Below, one piece after another: positions 18,374-29,660 of a stretch of 50,060 nucleotides of DNA. Position numbers and translations under genes: made by a program. Position 1 is the stretch's first letter, and each line of letters starts with the position of its first letter. This DNA comes from Chloroflexaceae bacterium. GTDB lineage: Bacteria; Chloroflexota; Chloroflexia; Chloroflexales; Chloroflexaceae. The notes below the pieces were generated by a model. The model worked only from the letters and a program-made list of their open reading frames with translations. It was not told the origin of the DNA and did not search any database. Location of the stretch: NCBI GenBank assembly GCA_012032475.1, contig JAAUSY010000007.1:1-50060 (forward strand), in the 5' to 3' direction.

Positions 18374-21300
18374 ATGTCTGCACATCTTCCCCACGCCCCC
18401 TATCTCATCGCCCTCAAGGAACGGATTCTGGTCTTTGATGGGGCAATGGGAACCAGTATTGACACCTTCCACCTGACCGTGGAAGACTACGGCGGACCGG
18501 CCACCGAGGGGAACCGGGACTACCTGGTGGTGACCCGGCCTGATGTTATCGAGCAAATCCACGCTTCGTTTCTGGAAGCCGGGTGTGATGTCATCGAAAC
18601 CTGCACGTTCCAATCGTCGCGCCTGCGCCTGGAAGAGTGGGGGCTTGGCGACCAGACTGTTGAAATCAACTATCGCGCTGCATCGCTGGCTCGCCAGGTC
18701 GCCGACCGCTTCGCGGCGAAGGATGGACGCCCCCGCTTCGTGGCCGGGTCTATCGGCCCCACCGGCAAACTGCCGTCATCGAGCGACCCGGCGTTGAGCG
18801 ACATCACCTTCGATGAACTCGTTGCGGTGTTTGAAGAGCAGGGGCGCGGCCTCATGGACGGTGGAGCCGATGTTCTGCTCATCGAAACCAGCCAGGATAT
18901 CCTCGAAGTCAAGGCGGCTATCGTCGGGTGCAAACAGGCCATCGCTGCCTCTTCTCGCCCGGTCGCGCTCCAGGTGCAGGTCACGCTGGACACCAGCGGG
19001 CGTATGCTCCTGGGAACGGATATTGCCAGTGCGCTCACGACGATTGAAGCCATGGGCGTAGACGTCGTCGGGCTGAACTGCTCGACCGGACCGGAGCACA
19101 TGCGCGAACCTGTCGCCTACCTGACCTCGCACACGACCCTGCCGGTGAGCTGTATTCCCAACGCCGGGCTGCCGATGAATGTGGATGGCAACGCGGTCTA
19201 TCCGCTGGAGCCGCAGCCGATGGCCGCGGCCCTGGGCGAGTTTGCCCAGGCGCTCCGGGTGCGCGTGGTAGGGGGGTGTTGCGGCTCAACCCCGGAGCAT
19301 ATCCGGCGCATTGCTGAGGCGGTTCGGAAGGGTGACGGTGAGGCTGCCGGGTCCCGCGAACCGGATGGGACGACCTCGCCGCTGGCTCCCACGGTGCTGC
19401 CGCATGTTTCTTCGGCTATTCGTGCGGTCCCGCTGCAACAGGACCCGCGCCCGCTCATCATTGGCGAACGCGTCAACAGCCTGGGGAGCCGCAAGGTCAA
19501 ACGGTTGCTGCTCGAAGATGACTACGAAAGCATCCTCCAGATTGCCCGCGACCAGGTAGACTACGGGGCGCATGTGCTGGATGTCTGTGTGGCGATGACT
19601 GAACGCTCCGATGAGGCCGAGCAGATGGTCCGGCTGGTCCGGCTGCTCTCGCAGAGTATCGAAGCGCCCTTGATGTTCGACAGCACCGACGCGGCCGTGC
19701 TCGAAGCCGCCCTGAAGGTCTACCCCGGTCGCCCGATTCTCAACAGCACCAGCCTGGAAGGGGGGCGCGGGAAGAAGATTGATGAGACGCTCCCGCTGGC
19801 GGTGCGCTATGGGGCTGCGGTCGCGTGTATGGCGATTGATGAGGAAGGGATGGCGCACCGCCCCGAAGACAAGCTGCGCATCTGCCGGCGCATCTATGAG
19901 ATAGCTACCCAGGAATATGGCCTGCCCCCGGAAGCGCTCATCTTCGATGTCAACACCTTCCCCATCACCACCGGGCAGGAGGAACTCCGCGACGAAGCCC
20001 GGTGGACGATTGAGGGCATTCGCCTGGTGAAAGATTACCTGCCTGGGGCGCTCACCAGCCTGGGGGTGAGCAACCTGTCGTTCGGGGTGGCTCCCCACGC
20101 CCGCGCTGCCCTCAACAGCGTCTTTCTCTACCACGCGGTCCAGGCGGGGCTGGATATGGCAATGGTCAATCCGCAGCACATCACGCCCTATGCGGAGATT
20201 CCCCAGACCGAACGCGAGTTGTGCGAAGCGCTCATCTGGAACCACCACGACGAGGCGCTGGCTCGTTTCATCGAATACTACGAGACGGTGGACGAGACCC
20301 GGCGGCATACCCAGTCCGAGAAGGCCGACCCGATGGAGGGAATGACGGTGGACCAGAAGATTCACTACCTGATCCTGCACCGCAAGCGGGAAGGCATCGA
20401 GCCGTTGCTTGATGATTCGCTGGCATCGAGAATGGCCGGCGGGATGATCCAGGGGGAAGCCGCGGTGAGTATCCTGAACACGGTGCTGCTGCCGGCGATG
20501 AAAGAGGTGGGGGATCGCTTTGGGGCCGGGGAGCTTATTTTGCCCTTTGTGCTCCAGAGCGCCGAGGTGATGAAGCGGGCCGTCTCGCACCTGGAGCGCT
20601 ACCTTGAGAGGCAGGAGGGGACCAGCAAGGGCAAAGTTGTGCTGGCAACGGTCTATGGCGATGTGCATGATATTGGCAAGAACCTGGTCCATACGATTCT
20701 TTCGAACAACGGCTACACGGTGTATGACCTGGGCAAGCAGGTTCCCATCAACACGATTATCGAAAAGGCCATCGAGGTTCAGGCCGATGCTATCGGGTTG
20801 TCGGCGCTGCTGGTGAGCACGAGCAAGCAGATGCCGCTGTGTGTGAAGGAGTTGGACCAGCGCGGCCTGCACTTCCCGGTGCTGGTCGGGGGCGCGGCCA
20901 TCAACCAGCAATACGGGCACCGTATCCTGTTTATCGAGGATGACCGCCCCTACCCGTGCGGGGTGTTCTACTGCAAAGATGCCTTCGAGGGGCTTGCCGC
21001 CATGGACCGGCTCAGCGACCCGACGCAGCGGAACCCGTTCATTGAGCGGATTTTGCAGGAGGCTGCCGAAACGCTCAACAAGCCACAGCGGGGCCGTATG
21101 GTGATGGCAGAGGTGGGCCGAACTCAGGGGAGTGGCCGGCAGCGTTCGAGCGTCTCGGAGAACGTCCCCATCCCCGTGCCGCCCTTCTGGGGAGCGCGGG
21201 TCGAGCGCCGCATCAATTTCAATGATATGTTCGACTGCCTGGACCGCAACGCCCTCTATCGCCTGCAATGGGGGGCAAAAAATGCCAAGGGCGAAACGTG

Positions 21301-21994
21301 GGAGCAGTTCAAGACGGAATTTGACGAACGGGTGCGCAGGCTGCGCCGCGAAGCCGAACAGGAAGGCTGGCTGGAACCGGTGATTGCCTATGGCTACTAC
21401 CCCGTTCAGAGCGATGGGAATGCGGTGGTTGTCTATGACCCGGCCTCGCTGGTGGACCCGACCGGCCGCCAAACGCTATCCACGAAACTGCGCGAAATCA
21501 CCCGCTTTGTCTTCCCGCGTCAGCCGGGGCGCGAGCGGTTGTGCCTGGCCGACTATTTTGCCAGCGTTGAGCGGGGCATCGTTGATGTGGCGGTCTTCCA
21601 GGTTGTCACAGTTGGCGACAAAATCACCCGGCTGTGTGAGCAGTGGCAGCAGGAGGGCGACTACAGCCGGGCCTACTACCTCCACGGTCTGGGGGTGTCG
21701 CTGGCGGAGGCGCTGGCGGAATATGCCAACCGCCTGGTGCGGCGCAGTTTCGGCATGAGCGGCGAACAGGTGCGGCGCTATGCCTGGGGCTACCCGGCCT
21801 GCCCCGACCTGGAAGACCACGAGAAACTCCGCCTGCTGCTCCCGCTGGATGCTATCGGGGTGACGCTGACGAGTGCCTATCAGCTCGTGCCAGAACAGAG
21901 CACCGCGGCGATTGTCTTGCACCACCCGGAAGCGAAATACTTCAGCATCGGGAGCACCCTTGAACGGGCCGTAGCGGACGCTGAGGGACCATGA
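18374..21994 (+). CDS. metH: cobalamin-dependent methionine synthase
   Basis: About 1206 residues, full length. Transfers the methyl group of 5-methyltetrahydrofolate through methylcob(I)alamin to homocysteine. The homocysteine domain (about 10-310) has the zinc ligands VGLNCSTG and VGGCCGSTPEHIR. The pterin domain (about 350-620) has IIGERVNSLGSRK. The cap and B12 domain (about 650-880) has the lower-axial His765 in GDVHDIGKN. The reactivation domain (about 920-1206) has RRYAWGYPACPDLEDHEKL for AdoMet binding. The start ATG 18374 follows GGAG; longer upstream frames lack support. It is transcribed from the strong promoter at 18299. No B12 or SAM riboswitch was found. Confidence 0.97.
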   Translation: MSAHLPHAPYLIALKERILVFDGAMGTSIDTFHLTVEDYGGPATEGNRDYLVVTRPDVIEQIHASFLEAGCDVIETCTFQSSRLRLEEWGLGDQTVEINYRAASLARQVADRFAAKDGRPRFVAGSIGPTGKLPSSSDPALSDITFDELVAVFEEQGRGLMDGGADVLLIETSQDILEVKAAIVGCKQAIAASSRPVALQVQVTLDTSGRMLLGTDIASALTTIEAMGVDVVGLNCSTGPEHMREPVAYLTSHTTLPVSCIPNAGLPMNVDGNAVYPLEPQPMAAALGEFAQALRVRVVGGCCGSTPEHIRRIAEAVRKGDGEAAGSREPDGTTSPLAPTVLPHVSSAIRAVPLQQDPRPLIIGERVNSLGSRKVKRLLLEDDYESILQIARDQVDYGAHVLDVCVAMTERSDEAEQMVRLVRLLSQSIEAPLMFDSTDAAVLEAALKVYPGRPILNSTSLEGGRGKKIDETLPLAVRYGAAVACMAIDEEGMAHRPEDKLRICRRIYEIATQEYGLPPEALIFDVNTFPITTGQEELRDEARWTIEGIRLVKDYLPGALTSLGVSNLSFGVAPHARAALNSVFLYHAVQAGLDMAMVNPQHITPYAEIPQTERELCEALIWNHHDEALARFIEYYETVDETRRHTQSEKADPMEGMTVDQKIHYLILHRKREGIEPLLDDSLASRMAGGMIQGEAAVSILNTVLLPAMKEVGDRFGAGELILPFVLQSAEVMKRAVSHLERYLERQEGTSKGKVVLATVYGDVHDIGKNLVHTILSNNGYTVYDLGKQVPINTIIEKAIEVQADAIGLSALLVSTSKQMPLCVKELDQRGLHFPVLVGGAAINQQYGHRILFIEDDRPYPCGVFYCKDAFEGLAAMDRLSDPTQRNPFIERILQEAAETLNKPQRGRMVMAEVGRTQGSGRQRSSVSENVPIPVPPFWGARVERRINFNDMFDCLDRNALYRLQWGAKNAKGETWEQFKTEFDERVRRLRREAEQEGWLEPVIAYGYYPVQSDGNAVVVYDPASLVDPTGRQTLSTKLREITRFVFPRQPGRERLCLADYFASVERGIVDVAVFQVVTVGDKITRLCEQWQQEGDYSRAYYLHGLGVSLAEALAEYANRLVRRSFGMSGEQVRRYAWGYPACPDLEDHEKLRLLLPLDAIGVTLTSAYQLVPEQSTAAIVLHHPEAKYFSIGSTLERAVADAEGP

Positions 21995-22037
21995 GGAACA
22001 ACCAGGAAAAAGACCAGATAGAGAAAGGAGCGTCAGG

Positions 22038-22742
22038 ATGGCCTACCCCCTGTTGAAAGCCCCACCCTCCCCGCTACCCCCGCCGGTCGGGGAGCAGCGG
22101 TTTCGGATGAGCTACGAAGAGTTTCTGGCCTGGTCGGACGAAGACACCCACGCCGAGTGGGTCAACGGAGAGGTGATGGTGTTTATGCCACCGGTCGAGA
22201 GGCATCAGGCGGTTGCGGGGTTCCTGTATTCGCTCATATCGCTATTCACGGATTGGTTCGACCTGGGGGTGGTCCGGTTTGCTCCCTTCGAGATGCGCCA
22301 CCTGCCGGGGCGGTCATCGCGGGAGCCGGACTTGCTCTTCCTGGCCCGTGAACACCTGAGCCGCCTCACCCCGGAGCGGTTGGAGGGACCGGCCGACCTG
22401 GTGGTGGAAATCATCTCACCGAGCAGCGCCTTCCGCGACCGCGTGGAGAAGTTCGCGGAGTATCAGGAGGCCGGGGTGCCCGAATACTGGACGATAGACC
22501 CGCGCCCGACCCACCAGCAGGCCACGTTCTACCAGTGCTCGGCGGCAGGACGCTACGAGGAGGTGGGGACCGATGCCGCCGGGCGCTACCACGCCCTGGT
22601 GCTGCCGGGCTTCTGGCTCGACCCGGCCTGGTTGTGGCAGGAACCGCTGCCCAACCCGACAACTATGTTCCTGGCACCCGAAGCGGTTCAATCGCTGCGC
22701 GAGGCAATGAGCGGAAAAAACCCTGCGACTCCCCCGGAATAG
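22038..22742 (+). CDS. Uma2/DUF820-family restriction-endonuclease-like protein
   Basis: 234 residues, starting after AAAGGAGCGTCAGG. It shows the family core: MSYEEFLAW near the N-terminus, HAEWVNGEVMVFMPP, SREPDLLFLAREH, and ADLVVEIISPSSAFRDRV followed by KFAEYQEAGVPEYWTID. The Glu-Pro-Asp and Val-Val-Glu-Ile positions form the PD-(D/E)XK-type metal site. Members are very common in Chloroflexota and cyanobacteria, often in many copies; their true role is unresolved. A 43-base gap separates it from metH, so read-through transcription is possible. It ends at a strong hairpin shared with the convergent gene. Confidence 0.88.
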   Translation: MAYPLLKAPPSPLPPPVGEQRFRMSYEEFLAWSDEDTHAEWVNGEVMVFMPPVERHQAVAGFLYSLISLFTDWFDLGVVRFAPFEMRHLPGRSSREPDLLFLAREHLSRLTPERLEGPADLVVEIISPSSAFRDRVEKFAEYQEAGVPEYWTIDPRPTHQQATFYQCSAAGRYEEVGTDAAGRYHALVLPGFWLDPAWLWQEPLPNPTTMFLAPEAVQSLREAMSGKNPATPPE

Positions 22743-22756
22743 CCCTTGCCGTGTTG

Positions 22757-22792
22757 TCCCCCTCCCGCCATCCTGGAGATGGGGGAAGGGGA
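22757..22792. terminator. hairpin between convergent genes
   Basis: An imperfect long stem: CCATC/GATGG at the tip (22768-22772, 22778-22782; loop CTGGA), then CCC/GGG, then CCCC/GGGG with single bulges. It lies between the Uma2 stop and the stop of the small membrane protein, so it may serve both strands. Confidence 0.6.
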
Positions 22793-22800
22793 ACGGTTGG

Positions 22801-23091
22801 TCACTCTTCGGGGTCAGGAATCGGGTTTTCCTCAACCTCGCGCAGCTTGATAAAAAACTCGCGCTTCTGCAACACCCGCATCACGTAGAGGGAAATCGCC
22901 GTTGCTACGAAAATGCCGGGCCAGAAGAGATAGGCCATCCCTATCATCACTGGCACCATAAAGGCAATCGTAAACCCGACCGCAAACACAAACCCGGAGA
23001 TAATGTGCGTTTCGAAGCTCGGACTTTCAACATATCCCCGGTCTCTCGCACTTAGATGCGACAGGTCAACGTCGTCGTTTCGCCACATCAT
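22801..23091 (-). CDS. small membrane protein with two transmembrane helices
   Basis: 96 residues. A polar N-terminus (DDVDLSHLSARDRGYVE), two hydrophobic segments (about 33-52 and 56-72: SGFVFAVGFTIAFMVPVMIG, FWPGIFVATAISLYVM), then a charged acidic tail. GAGGTGG precedes the ATG. It lies nine bases downstream of the peroxiredoxin gene, so the two form an operon. I recognise no family; a link to oxidative stress rests only on co-transcription. Confidence 0.7.
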   Translation of the reverse strand: MMWRNDDVDLSHLSARDRGYVESPSFETHIISGFVFAVGFTIAFMVPVMIGMAYLFWPGIFVATAISLYVMRVLQKREFFIKLREVEENPIPDPEE

Positions 23092-23100
23092 CGGGCCACC

Positions 23101-23757
23101 TCACAAACTCTTCTTGCAAAAGTACCAGTCTACGCACTCATAGCCCTCGTTCAGGCGGGCATCGGCGGCAGCGTCGGTTCGGGGCGGTGGGACAATCACC
23201 TTCTCGCCGGGTTGCCAGCTTTCGGGGGTGGCGATGCCATGCGCGTCGCTTGTCTGAAGCGCCTTGACCAGGCGGAGAATCTCCGGAACGGAGCGCCCGT
23301 TGGTCAGGGGGTAATAAAGCATCGCCCGCAGGACGCCCTTGTCGTCAATGATGAACGTGGCGCGGACTGCCGAGGTGTCGCTCGCGCCGGGGTGAATCAT
23401 CCCGTAGGTGCTGGAAACCTTCATAGACAGGTCTTCGATAATGGGGAAGGGGATGCTCACCCCGAACTTTTCGCGGATGTTCCGCGCCCACGACAGGTGC
23501 GAGAAGATGCTATCAATGGACAGCCCCAGGAGGTCGCAGTTCAGGCTTTGAAAATCGCCATAGTGGTTGGCGAAGGCCATGAACTCGGTGGTGCAGACGG
23601 GCGTAAAATCGGCGGGATGCGAGAACAGGACGAGCCACCGACCCCGATAGTCTGCCAGCTTCTTGACCCCCTGAGTGGTGATGGCCTCAAATTCGGGGGC
23701 CAGTTCGTTCAGGCGGGGCAGCCCCACCGGCGGTGGGGTTTCTTCAGTACCGTGCAT
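23101..23757 (-). CDS. peroxiredoxin, Prx6/archaeal thioredoxin-peroxidase type
   Basis: 218 residues. Reduces hydrogen peroxide and organic peroxides. The peroxidatic Cys55 lies in HPADFTPVCTTEF. The C-terminal extension typical of this subfamily (GEKVIVPPP) ends with two further cysteines in YECVDWYFCKKSL, which may act as resolving cysteines as in archaeal homologues. GAAAGGAGA precedes ATG 23757. The promoter at 23831-23860 lies in the region shared with fabI. It is cytoplasmic and was probably first of a two-gene operon. Confidence 0.93.
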   Translation of the reverse strand: MHGTEETPPPVGLPRLNELAPEFEAITTQGVKKLADYRGRWLVLFSHPADFTPVCTTEFMAFANHYGDFQSLNCDLLGLSIDSIFSHLSWARNIREKFGVSIPFPIIEDLSMKVSSTYGMIHPGASDTSAVRATFIIDDKGVLRAMLYYPLTNGRSVPEILRLVKALQTSDAHGIATPESWQPGEKVIVPPPRTDAAADARLNEGYECVDWYFCKKSL

Positions 23758-23830
23758 GTCGCAAATCTCCTTTCAGGTCAGAATTACCGCTATTCGACAA
23801 CAACATCCTTTGTCTGGGTAGGACCGTGCT

Positions 23831-23860
23831 ATTATACCTTCCCTGCGAAAGGGGTGTCAA
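23831..23860 (-). promoter_or_regulatory. consensus sigma70 promoter of the peroxiredoxin gene
   Basis: On the minus strand TTGACA (23855-23860), an 18-base spacer and TATAAT (23831-23836). Both hexamers are perfect. Confidence 0.75.
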
Positions 23861-23865
23861 TCCTG

Positions 23866-23874
23866 TGGTAAGAT
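23866..23874 (+). promoter_or_regulatory. extended -10 candidate for fabI, back to back with the peroxiredoxin promoter
   Basis: TG-G-TAAGAT lies 66 bases before ATG 23940. It sits six bases from the -35 of the opposing promoter, so polymerase binding at one may hinder the other. TCA-rich 8-bp repeats (about 23898-23928) lie between it and the start. Confidence 0.4.
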
Positions 23875-23939
23875 ACTCCCGAACATCGTCCATTCGTTCA
23901 TTCATCAATGCATCAATTCATCAGTTGAGGAGATTTCGT

Positions 23940-24722
23940 ATGGGATTGCTGGATGGCAAAAAAGGGGTTATCCTGGGAATTGCCAACGACCATTCGATTG
24001 CCTGGGGAATCGCCCAGGCGATGCACCGTGAGGGAGCAGAGCTTGGCTTCACCTATGTGGGAGAAGCCCTCGAACGACGAGTCCGACCGCTGGCGCAAAG
24101 CGTGGGTGCCGCGCTGGTCGAGCCGTGCGATGTCGGCAGCGATGAGCAAATTGAGGCGCTGATGGCCCGCATCCGCGAGGTCTATGGCCGCATAGATATG
24201 CTGGTTCATGCGATAGCGTTTGCCAACCGCGATGAGTTAAAAGGGGCGTATCTGAACACGACCCGCACCGGCTTTCTGCTGGCAATGGAGATTAGCGCCT
24301 ATTCGCTGACGGCGCTGGTCAAGGCCGCCGGTGACCTGCTGCAACCCGGCGCGTCAGTGCTCACCCTGACCTACCACGGGTCGCAGCAGGCGGTCCCGAA
24401 CTACAACGTGATGGGGGTAGCAAAGGCCGCGCTGGAAGCCAGCGTGCGCTATCTCGCCACCGACCTGGGACCCCGTGGGGTGCGGGTCAATGCCATCAGC
24501 GCCGGGCCTATCCGCACCCTGGCCGCCGGGGGAATAGCGGGTTTTCGCTCGATGTACCGCCACGCCGCCGAAGTCGCTCCCCTGCGGCGCAACGTGACCA
24601 TTGAGGATGTGGGCAACACCGCGGCCTGGCTGTGCAGCGACCAGGCCAGCGGCATCACCGGCGAAATCCTCTATGTGGATGCGGGCCTGAATATCATCGG
24701 GGTCAGCATCGGGGAGGATTAG
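23940..24722 (+). CDS. fabI: enoyl-[acyl-carrier-protein] reductase (NADH), FabI type
   Basis: 260 residues. Last reduction of the type II fatty acid synthesis cycle. The Rossmann opening is GVILGIANDHSIAWGIAQA; HAIAFANRDELKG follows; the catalytic pair is Tyr145/Tyr155 with Lys162, in the FabI spacing Y-x6-K (YNVMGVAK). SAGPIRTLAAGGI is the substrate-loop signature. TTGAGGAGA precedes ATG 23940. Its stop overlaps by four bases the stop of the convergent tgt gene. A FabI of this class would be expected to be triclosan sensitive. Confidence 0.95.
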   Translation: MGLLDGKKGVILGIANDHSIAWGIAQAMHREGAELGFTYVGEALERRVRPLAQSVGAALVEPCDVGSDEQIEALMARIREVYGRIDMLVHAIAFANRDELKGAYLNTTRTGFLLAMEISAYSLTALVKAAGDLLQPGASVLTLTYHGSQQAVPNYNVMGVAKAALEASVRYLATDLGPRGVRVNAISAGPIRTLAAGGIAGFRSMYRHAAEVAPLRRNVTIEDVGNTAAWLCSDQASGITGEILYVDAGLNIIGVSIGED

Positions 24723-25948
24723 GGTCCCGTATTTGCGCCAATGCTGCGTCCAAGCCACGCCTGATAGACGGCTCCGAAGCGTCCTTCCAGGATGCTGGTG
24801 CGTATTTCGTGCATCAGGTTGAGCAAAAAGGCCACATTGTGGAGGCTGATCAGGCGGATACCGAGCAGCTCCTTTGAGCGGACGAGGTGGTGGATATAGG
24901 CACGGGAGAACGTCCGGCAGGTGGCGCAGGGGCAGCCTTCCTGGAGGGGGCGGTCATCCTCGCGCAGGGAGGCGTTGCTCACATTCAGCCGCCAGCGGTT
25001 TTCACGGTTGCGTACGAGAGCCGTTCCGTGGCGTCCCAGGCGGGTCGGGCTGACACAGTCGAACATATCTATCCCGCGGGCCACGTTCTCCAGCAGGTCA
25101 TCAATGTCACCGATGCCAAGCAGGTGGCGCGGGAATGGTTCGGGCAGGTGGGGGACGGTCATACTCACGACGTCCCACATCTGCTCTTTGGTCTGCCCCA
25201 GGGAGCCGCCAATGCACAGGCCATCGAAGGGCAGCGAACCGAGGTGTTCGGCGCTCTCGCGGCGCAGATCGGCATAGACCCCGCCATGCACGATGCCAAA
25301 TAACGCCTGCGGGAGCTTGCCGGGGGGAGCCTCCACGGTCAGCCGTTCGTGGGCATCCAGACACCGCCTGGCCCAACGGTGGTTCCGGTCGGTGCTCTGA
25401 GCGGTGTAGTCGTAGCCGGCCCGGAAGGGCGGCAGTTCATCGAAGCAGAGGATGATATCCGCTCCAAGCGCGTGCTGCACTTCGATGCTGCGCTCCGGGG
25501 TAAAGACGTGGCGTGAGCCATCCAGGTAGGAGCGGAAGGTAACGGCGTCGTCGGTGACTTTGACCCGTTCCTGGCCGGGCAGGTTGCTGGACTGCGGCGG
25601 GCGGCGACCTTTGATTTCGTCGGCAATCCCCCCATAGATGAAGGAAAAGACCTGAAACCCACCGCTGTCGGTGAGGATGGGGCCATCCCACGCCATGAAG
25701 CGGTGCAACCCGCCCAGCCGGGCAATCAATTCGTGGCCCGGCTGCAAATAGAGGTGGTAGGTGTTGCCGAGGATAATCTCTGCGCCGTGGGATTTCACCT
25801 CGTCGGGGGTGAGGGATTTGACCGTGGCGCTCGTCCCGACGGGCATGAACACAGGGGTATGAACGACCCCGTGGGGTGTCTGGAGAACCCCCGCACGGGC
25901 GCGGCTCTGCTGGTCACGGGCTGTGATGGTAAATTGGCAAGCGCTCAT
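24719..25948 (-). CDS. tgt: queuine tRNA-ribosyltransferase
   Basis: 409 residues. Exchanges guanine 34 of tRNAs with GUN anticodons for the queuosine precursor. Signatures are TPVFMPVGTSATVKSL, LGNTYHLYLQPG, the catalytic region LTDSGGFQVFS, and DIDDLLENVARGIDMFDCV. Zinc ligands appear in CPCATC followed by a downstream His. It starts directly after the stop of the M23 peptidase gene (TAG then ATG), so it is the last gene of the minus-strand run from NDH-2. It converges on fabI with a 4-bp overlap and no terminator between. Confidence 0.95.
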   Translation of the reverse strand: MSACQFTITARDQQSRARAGVLQTPHGVVHTPVFMPVGTSATVKSLTPDEVKSHGAEIILGNTYHLYLQPGHELIARLGGLHRFMAWDGPILTDSGGFQVFSFIYGGIADEIKGRRPPQSSNLPGQERVKVTDDAVTFRSYLDGSRHVFTPERSIEVQHALGADIILCFDELPPFRAGYDYTAQSTDRNHRWARRCLDAHERLTVEAPPGKLPQALFGIVHGGVYADLRRESAEHLGSLPFDGLCIGGSLGQTKEQMWDVVSMTVPHLPEPFPRHLLGIGDIDDLLENVARGIDMFDCVSPTRLGRHGTALVRNRENRWRLNVSNASLREDDRPLQEGCPCATCRTFSRAYIHHLVRSKELLGIRLISLHNVAFLLNLMHEIRTSILEGRFGAVYQAWLGRSIGANTGP

Positions 25949-27848
<1,900 letters not shown>

Positions 27849-27871
27849 TTGTGCGAACCCGTCTCCTTCCC

Positions 27872-29156
27872 CTACCGCAACGTCTCTCGATACCACTGCT
27901 CGATGCCTTGCTTCAGCAACGCCGCGAGGGGACCATGCACTGGCACCCCAAGCGGGTCTCCCACCGCCTCGCCGGGACCGAGCGACACAATTCCCCCCAG
28001 GTGAACAGGTTGGTAGGGCAAAGGCGGTCGTCCGTTCAGGTCATCCCAGAGGGCTTCCGCCAGGTAGCTGGCCTGACGCAGCGCGTAGCTGGCGTTAGGC
28101 GGCACCGTTCCCCCCGCCGGGTTGGGGATGGACGCACAGTCGCCCAGGGCGAAGATAGTCCCGTTCCCGGTGCCGGCAACGCGCAAGCAGGCATCAACCC
28201 GCACCTTTCCCTGCCGGTCGGTGGGCAGGCCAGAAGTTGCCAGCACGTCCGGGGCGCGAATGCCCGCCACCCAGACGATGGTTGCGGCCCGCAGCCGCCG
28301 GCGGTTGCTGACTACCAACTGGTTTTCCTCAACCCGCTCCACAGCGGCGTCCAGGTAGACGCTCACGCGGCGGCGGTCCAGCACCCGCATGGCCTCGTGG
28401 TGAACCCAGAACCCGGAGGCTCCGAGCAAACGGCTGGACCGTTCAATAAGGGCAATGCGCACCTCCTCAGCGGGGACGCCGGTTTCACGGGCCAGGCGCG
28501 GCACCCAGGCCGCCAGTTCACCCGCGAGCTGGCAGCCGGTCGGCCCTCCCCCCACGATAGCGATGGTCGCAAGGGTGCGGCGTGCGGCGGGGTCTGTGGT
28601 GCGGGGCCGCCTCGCGGAAGCGCCCGGCGATGTGCTCTCGCAGGCGGGTCGCCTCGACTGCGCGGTGCAGTGGCAGCGTGTGTTCTGCCGCTCCAGGGAC
28701 TCTGAAATAGTCCGTGCTGGCTCCCAGGGCAATCACCAGGCGGTCGTAGGAAACGAGGGTCCCGTCTTCCAGGATGACCTGCTGCTGGCCGGGGGTGGGG
28801 TCAATCCGCGCCACGCACCCCTGCAACCACCGCACCGCCCGGTGGCGATGCTGGAACACGCGGTCGAGCGGCACGGTGACTTCCTCATCCTGGATGGCGG
28901 CAGCCGCCGGGAGATGCAGCAGGGTTATCTGTTGATGGGAGGCGTTCTGGTCAATCAGGGTGACCCGGAAGCATGGTGCTCCGGGTCCATCTCCCTGCCC
29001 ATCTTCCGCTTGCCCATCGCCCCAACTGGTCAGCCTCCGCCCCAGTTCAAGCGCGGTCCGCAACCCGGCATAGCCAGCCCCAAGAATGACGATATGCCTG
29101 GGATGCTGGCGGTGCCGGGTTGAATAGTCCGGGTTTGCAACGGTGGCGGCTATCAG
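27872..29156 (-). CDS. ndh: type II NADH dehydrogenase (NDH-2 family), frameshifted, start unclear
   Basis: FAD motif HIVILGAGYAGLRTALELG at the N-terminus, SYDRLVIALGASTDYFRVPG, NADH motif IAIVGGGPTGCQLAGELA, and the FAD-contact IFALGDCASIPNPAGG. These proteins pass electrons from NADH to quinone at the membrane face without proton pumping. The frame changes at the G4 run 28603-28606: removing one base joins GRFREAA to RTTDPAARRTLA. No ATG or GTG occurs in frame before the Rossmann motif. A CTG at 29156 overlaps the preceding stop as CTGA, suggesting coupled translation or a base error in ATGA. The gene follows the two small paralogues and precedes the M23 gene by 23 bases. Confidence 0.82.
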
Positions 29157-29590
29157 GATGCTTCCCCCGGTTCTGGTTGCTTGCCCGGCTCCGGTTGCGT
29201 TTCCGGTGCCGGTTTTTCCTCCGTCGTCTGGTCCTTTTCTGCCTCACTGCGGAACTCTTCGACCGTCCGGGTCAGCCGCTCCGTGAAGGCCCGCGCCCGG
29301 CGCGACAACGTCTCGGAACGGGGGATACGCTCTTTTATCTCTTCCCCCATCACCTGCCCCACCACCCGCTCGGCAGAGCTGGCAATTTCCCTGGGGAGGG
29401 TCATGAAGGCCATCGCAAATTCTCCGAGCGCCCGACGGGCATGCGAGCGCGATTGTTCTGGCATCGCGATGAGCGGCAGCGACAGCATATCCAGCGAGAA
29501 CCGGACGGTCTTTTCGGCGGCTTCGCTTGCCATCTCAACAATCTGTTCCTCCCACTGCTCCTTGCTCTCAGAAACGTGTTTCTCTGGCAT
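29153..29590 (-). CDS. small helical protein, CsmN-like candidate (paralogue of the next gene)
   Basis: 145 residues, about 16 kDa, with no signal peptide. It is predicted helical and carries the segment FMTLPREIASSAERV, shared with the upstream 112-residue protein (ITTLPREIAESKRAS). The C-terminus is a Glu/Pro-rich tail. AAGGAG lies eight bases before ATG 29590 (GTG 29593 is an alternative). Size, pairing with a smaller paralogue and the ArsA/NDH-2 context fit the chlorosome envelope proteins CsmM (about 11 kDa) and CsmN (about 18 kDa) of Chloroflexus. That link is from memory of sizes and context, not an alignment. A phasin-like granule-coating protein is the main alternative. Confidence 0.5.
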   Translation of the reverse strand: MPEKHVSESKEQWEEQIVEMASEAAEKTVRFSLDMLSLPLIAMPEQSRSHARRALGEFAMAFMTLPREIASSAERVVGQVMGEEIKERIPRSETLSRRARAFTERLTRTVEEFRSEAEKDQTTEEKPAPETQPEPGKQPEPGEAS

Positions 29591-29660
29591 CACATTGGCT
29601 CCTTCTGACGTACCTAGGTATGGCTTATCCTACTTGCCACGTTCCGTTCCGCATCTCGTC

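Noticed and set aside
19286..21472. Long minus-strand frame opposite metH
   Set aside because: The plus frame is a full-length MetH with every motif; the opposite frame has no recognisable domain.
23056..23871. Plus-strand frame opposite the peroxiredoxin gene
   Set aside because: The minus frame has the full peroxiredoxin motif set, promoter and ribosome-binding site.
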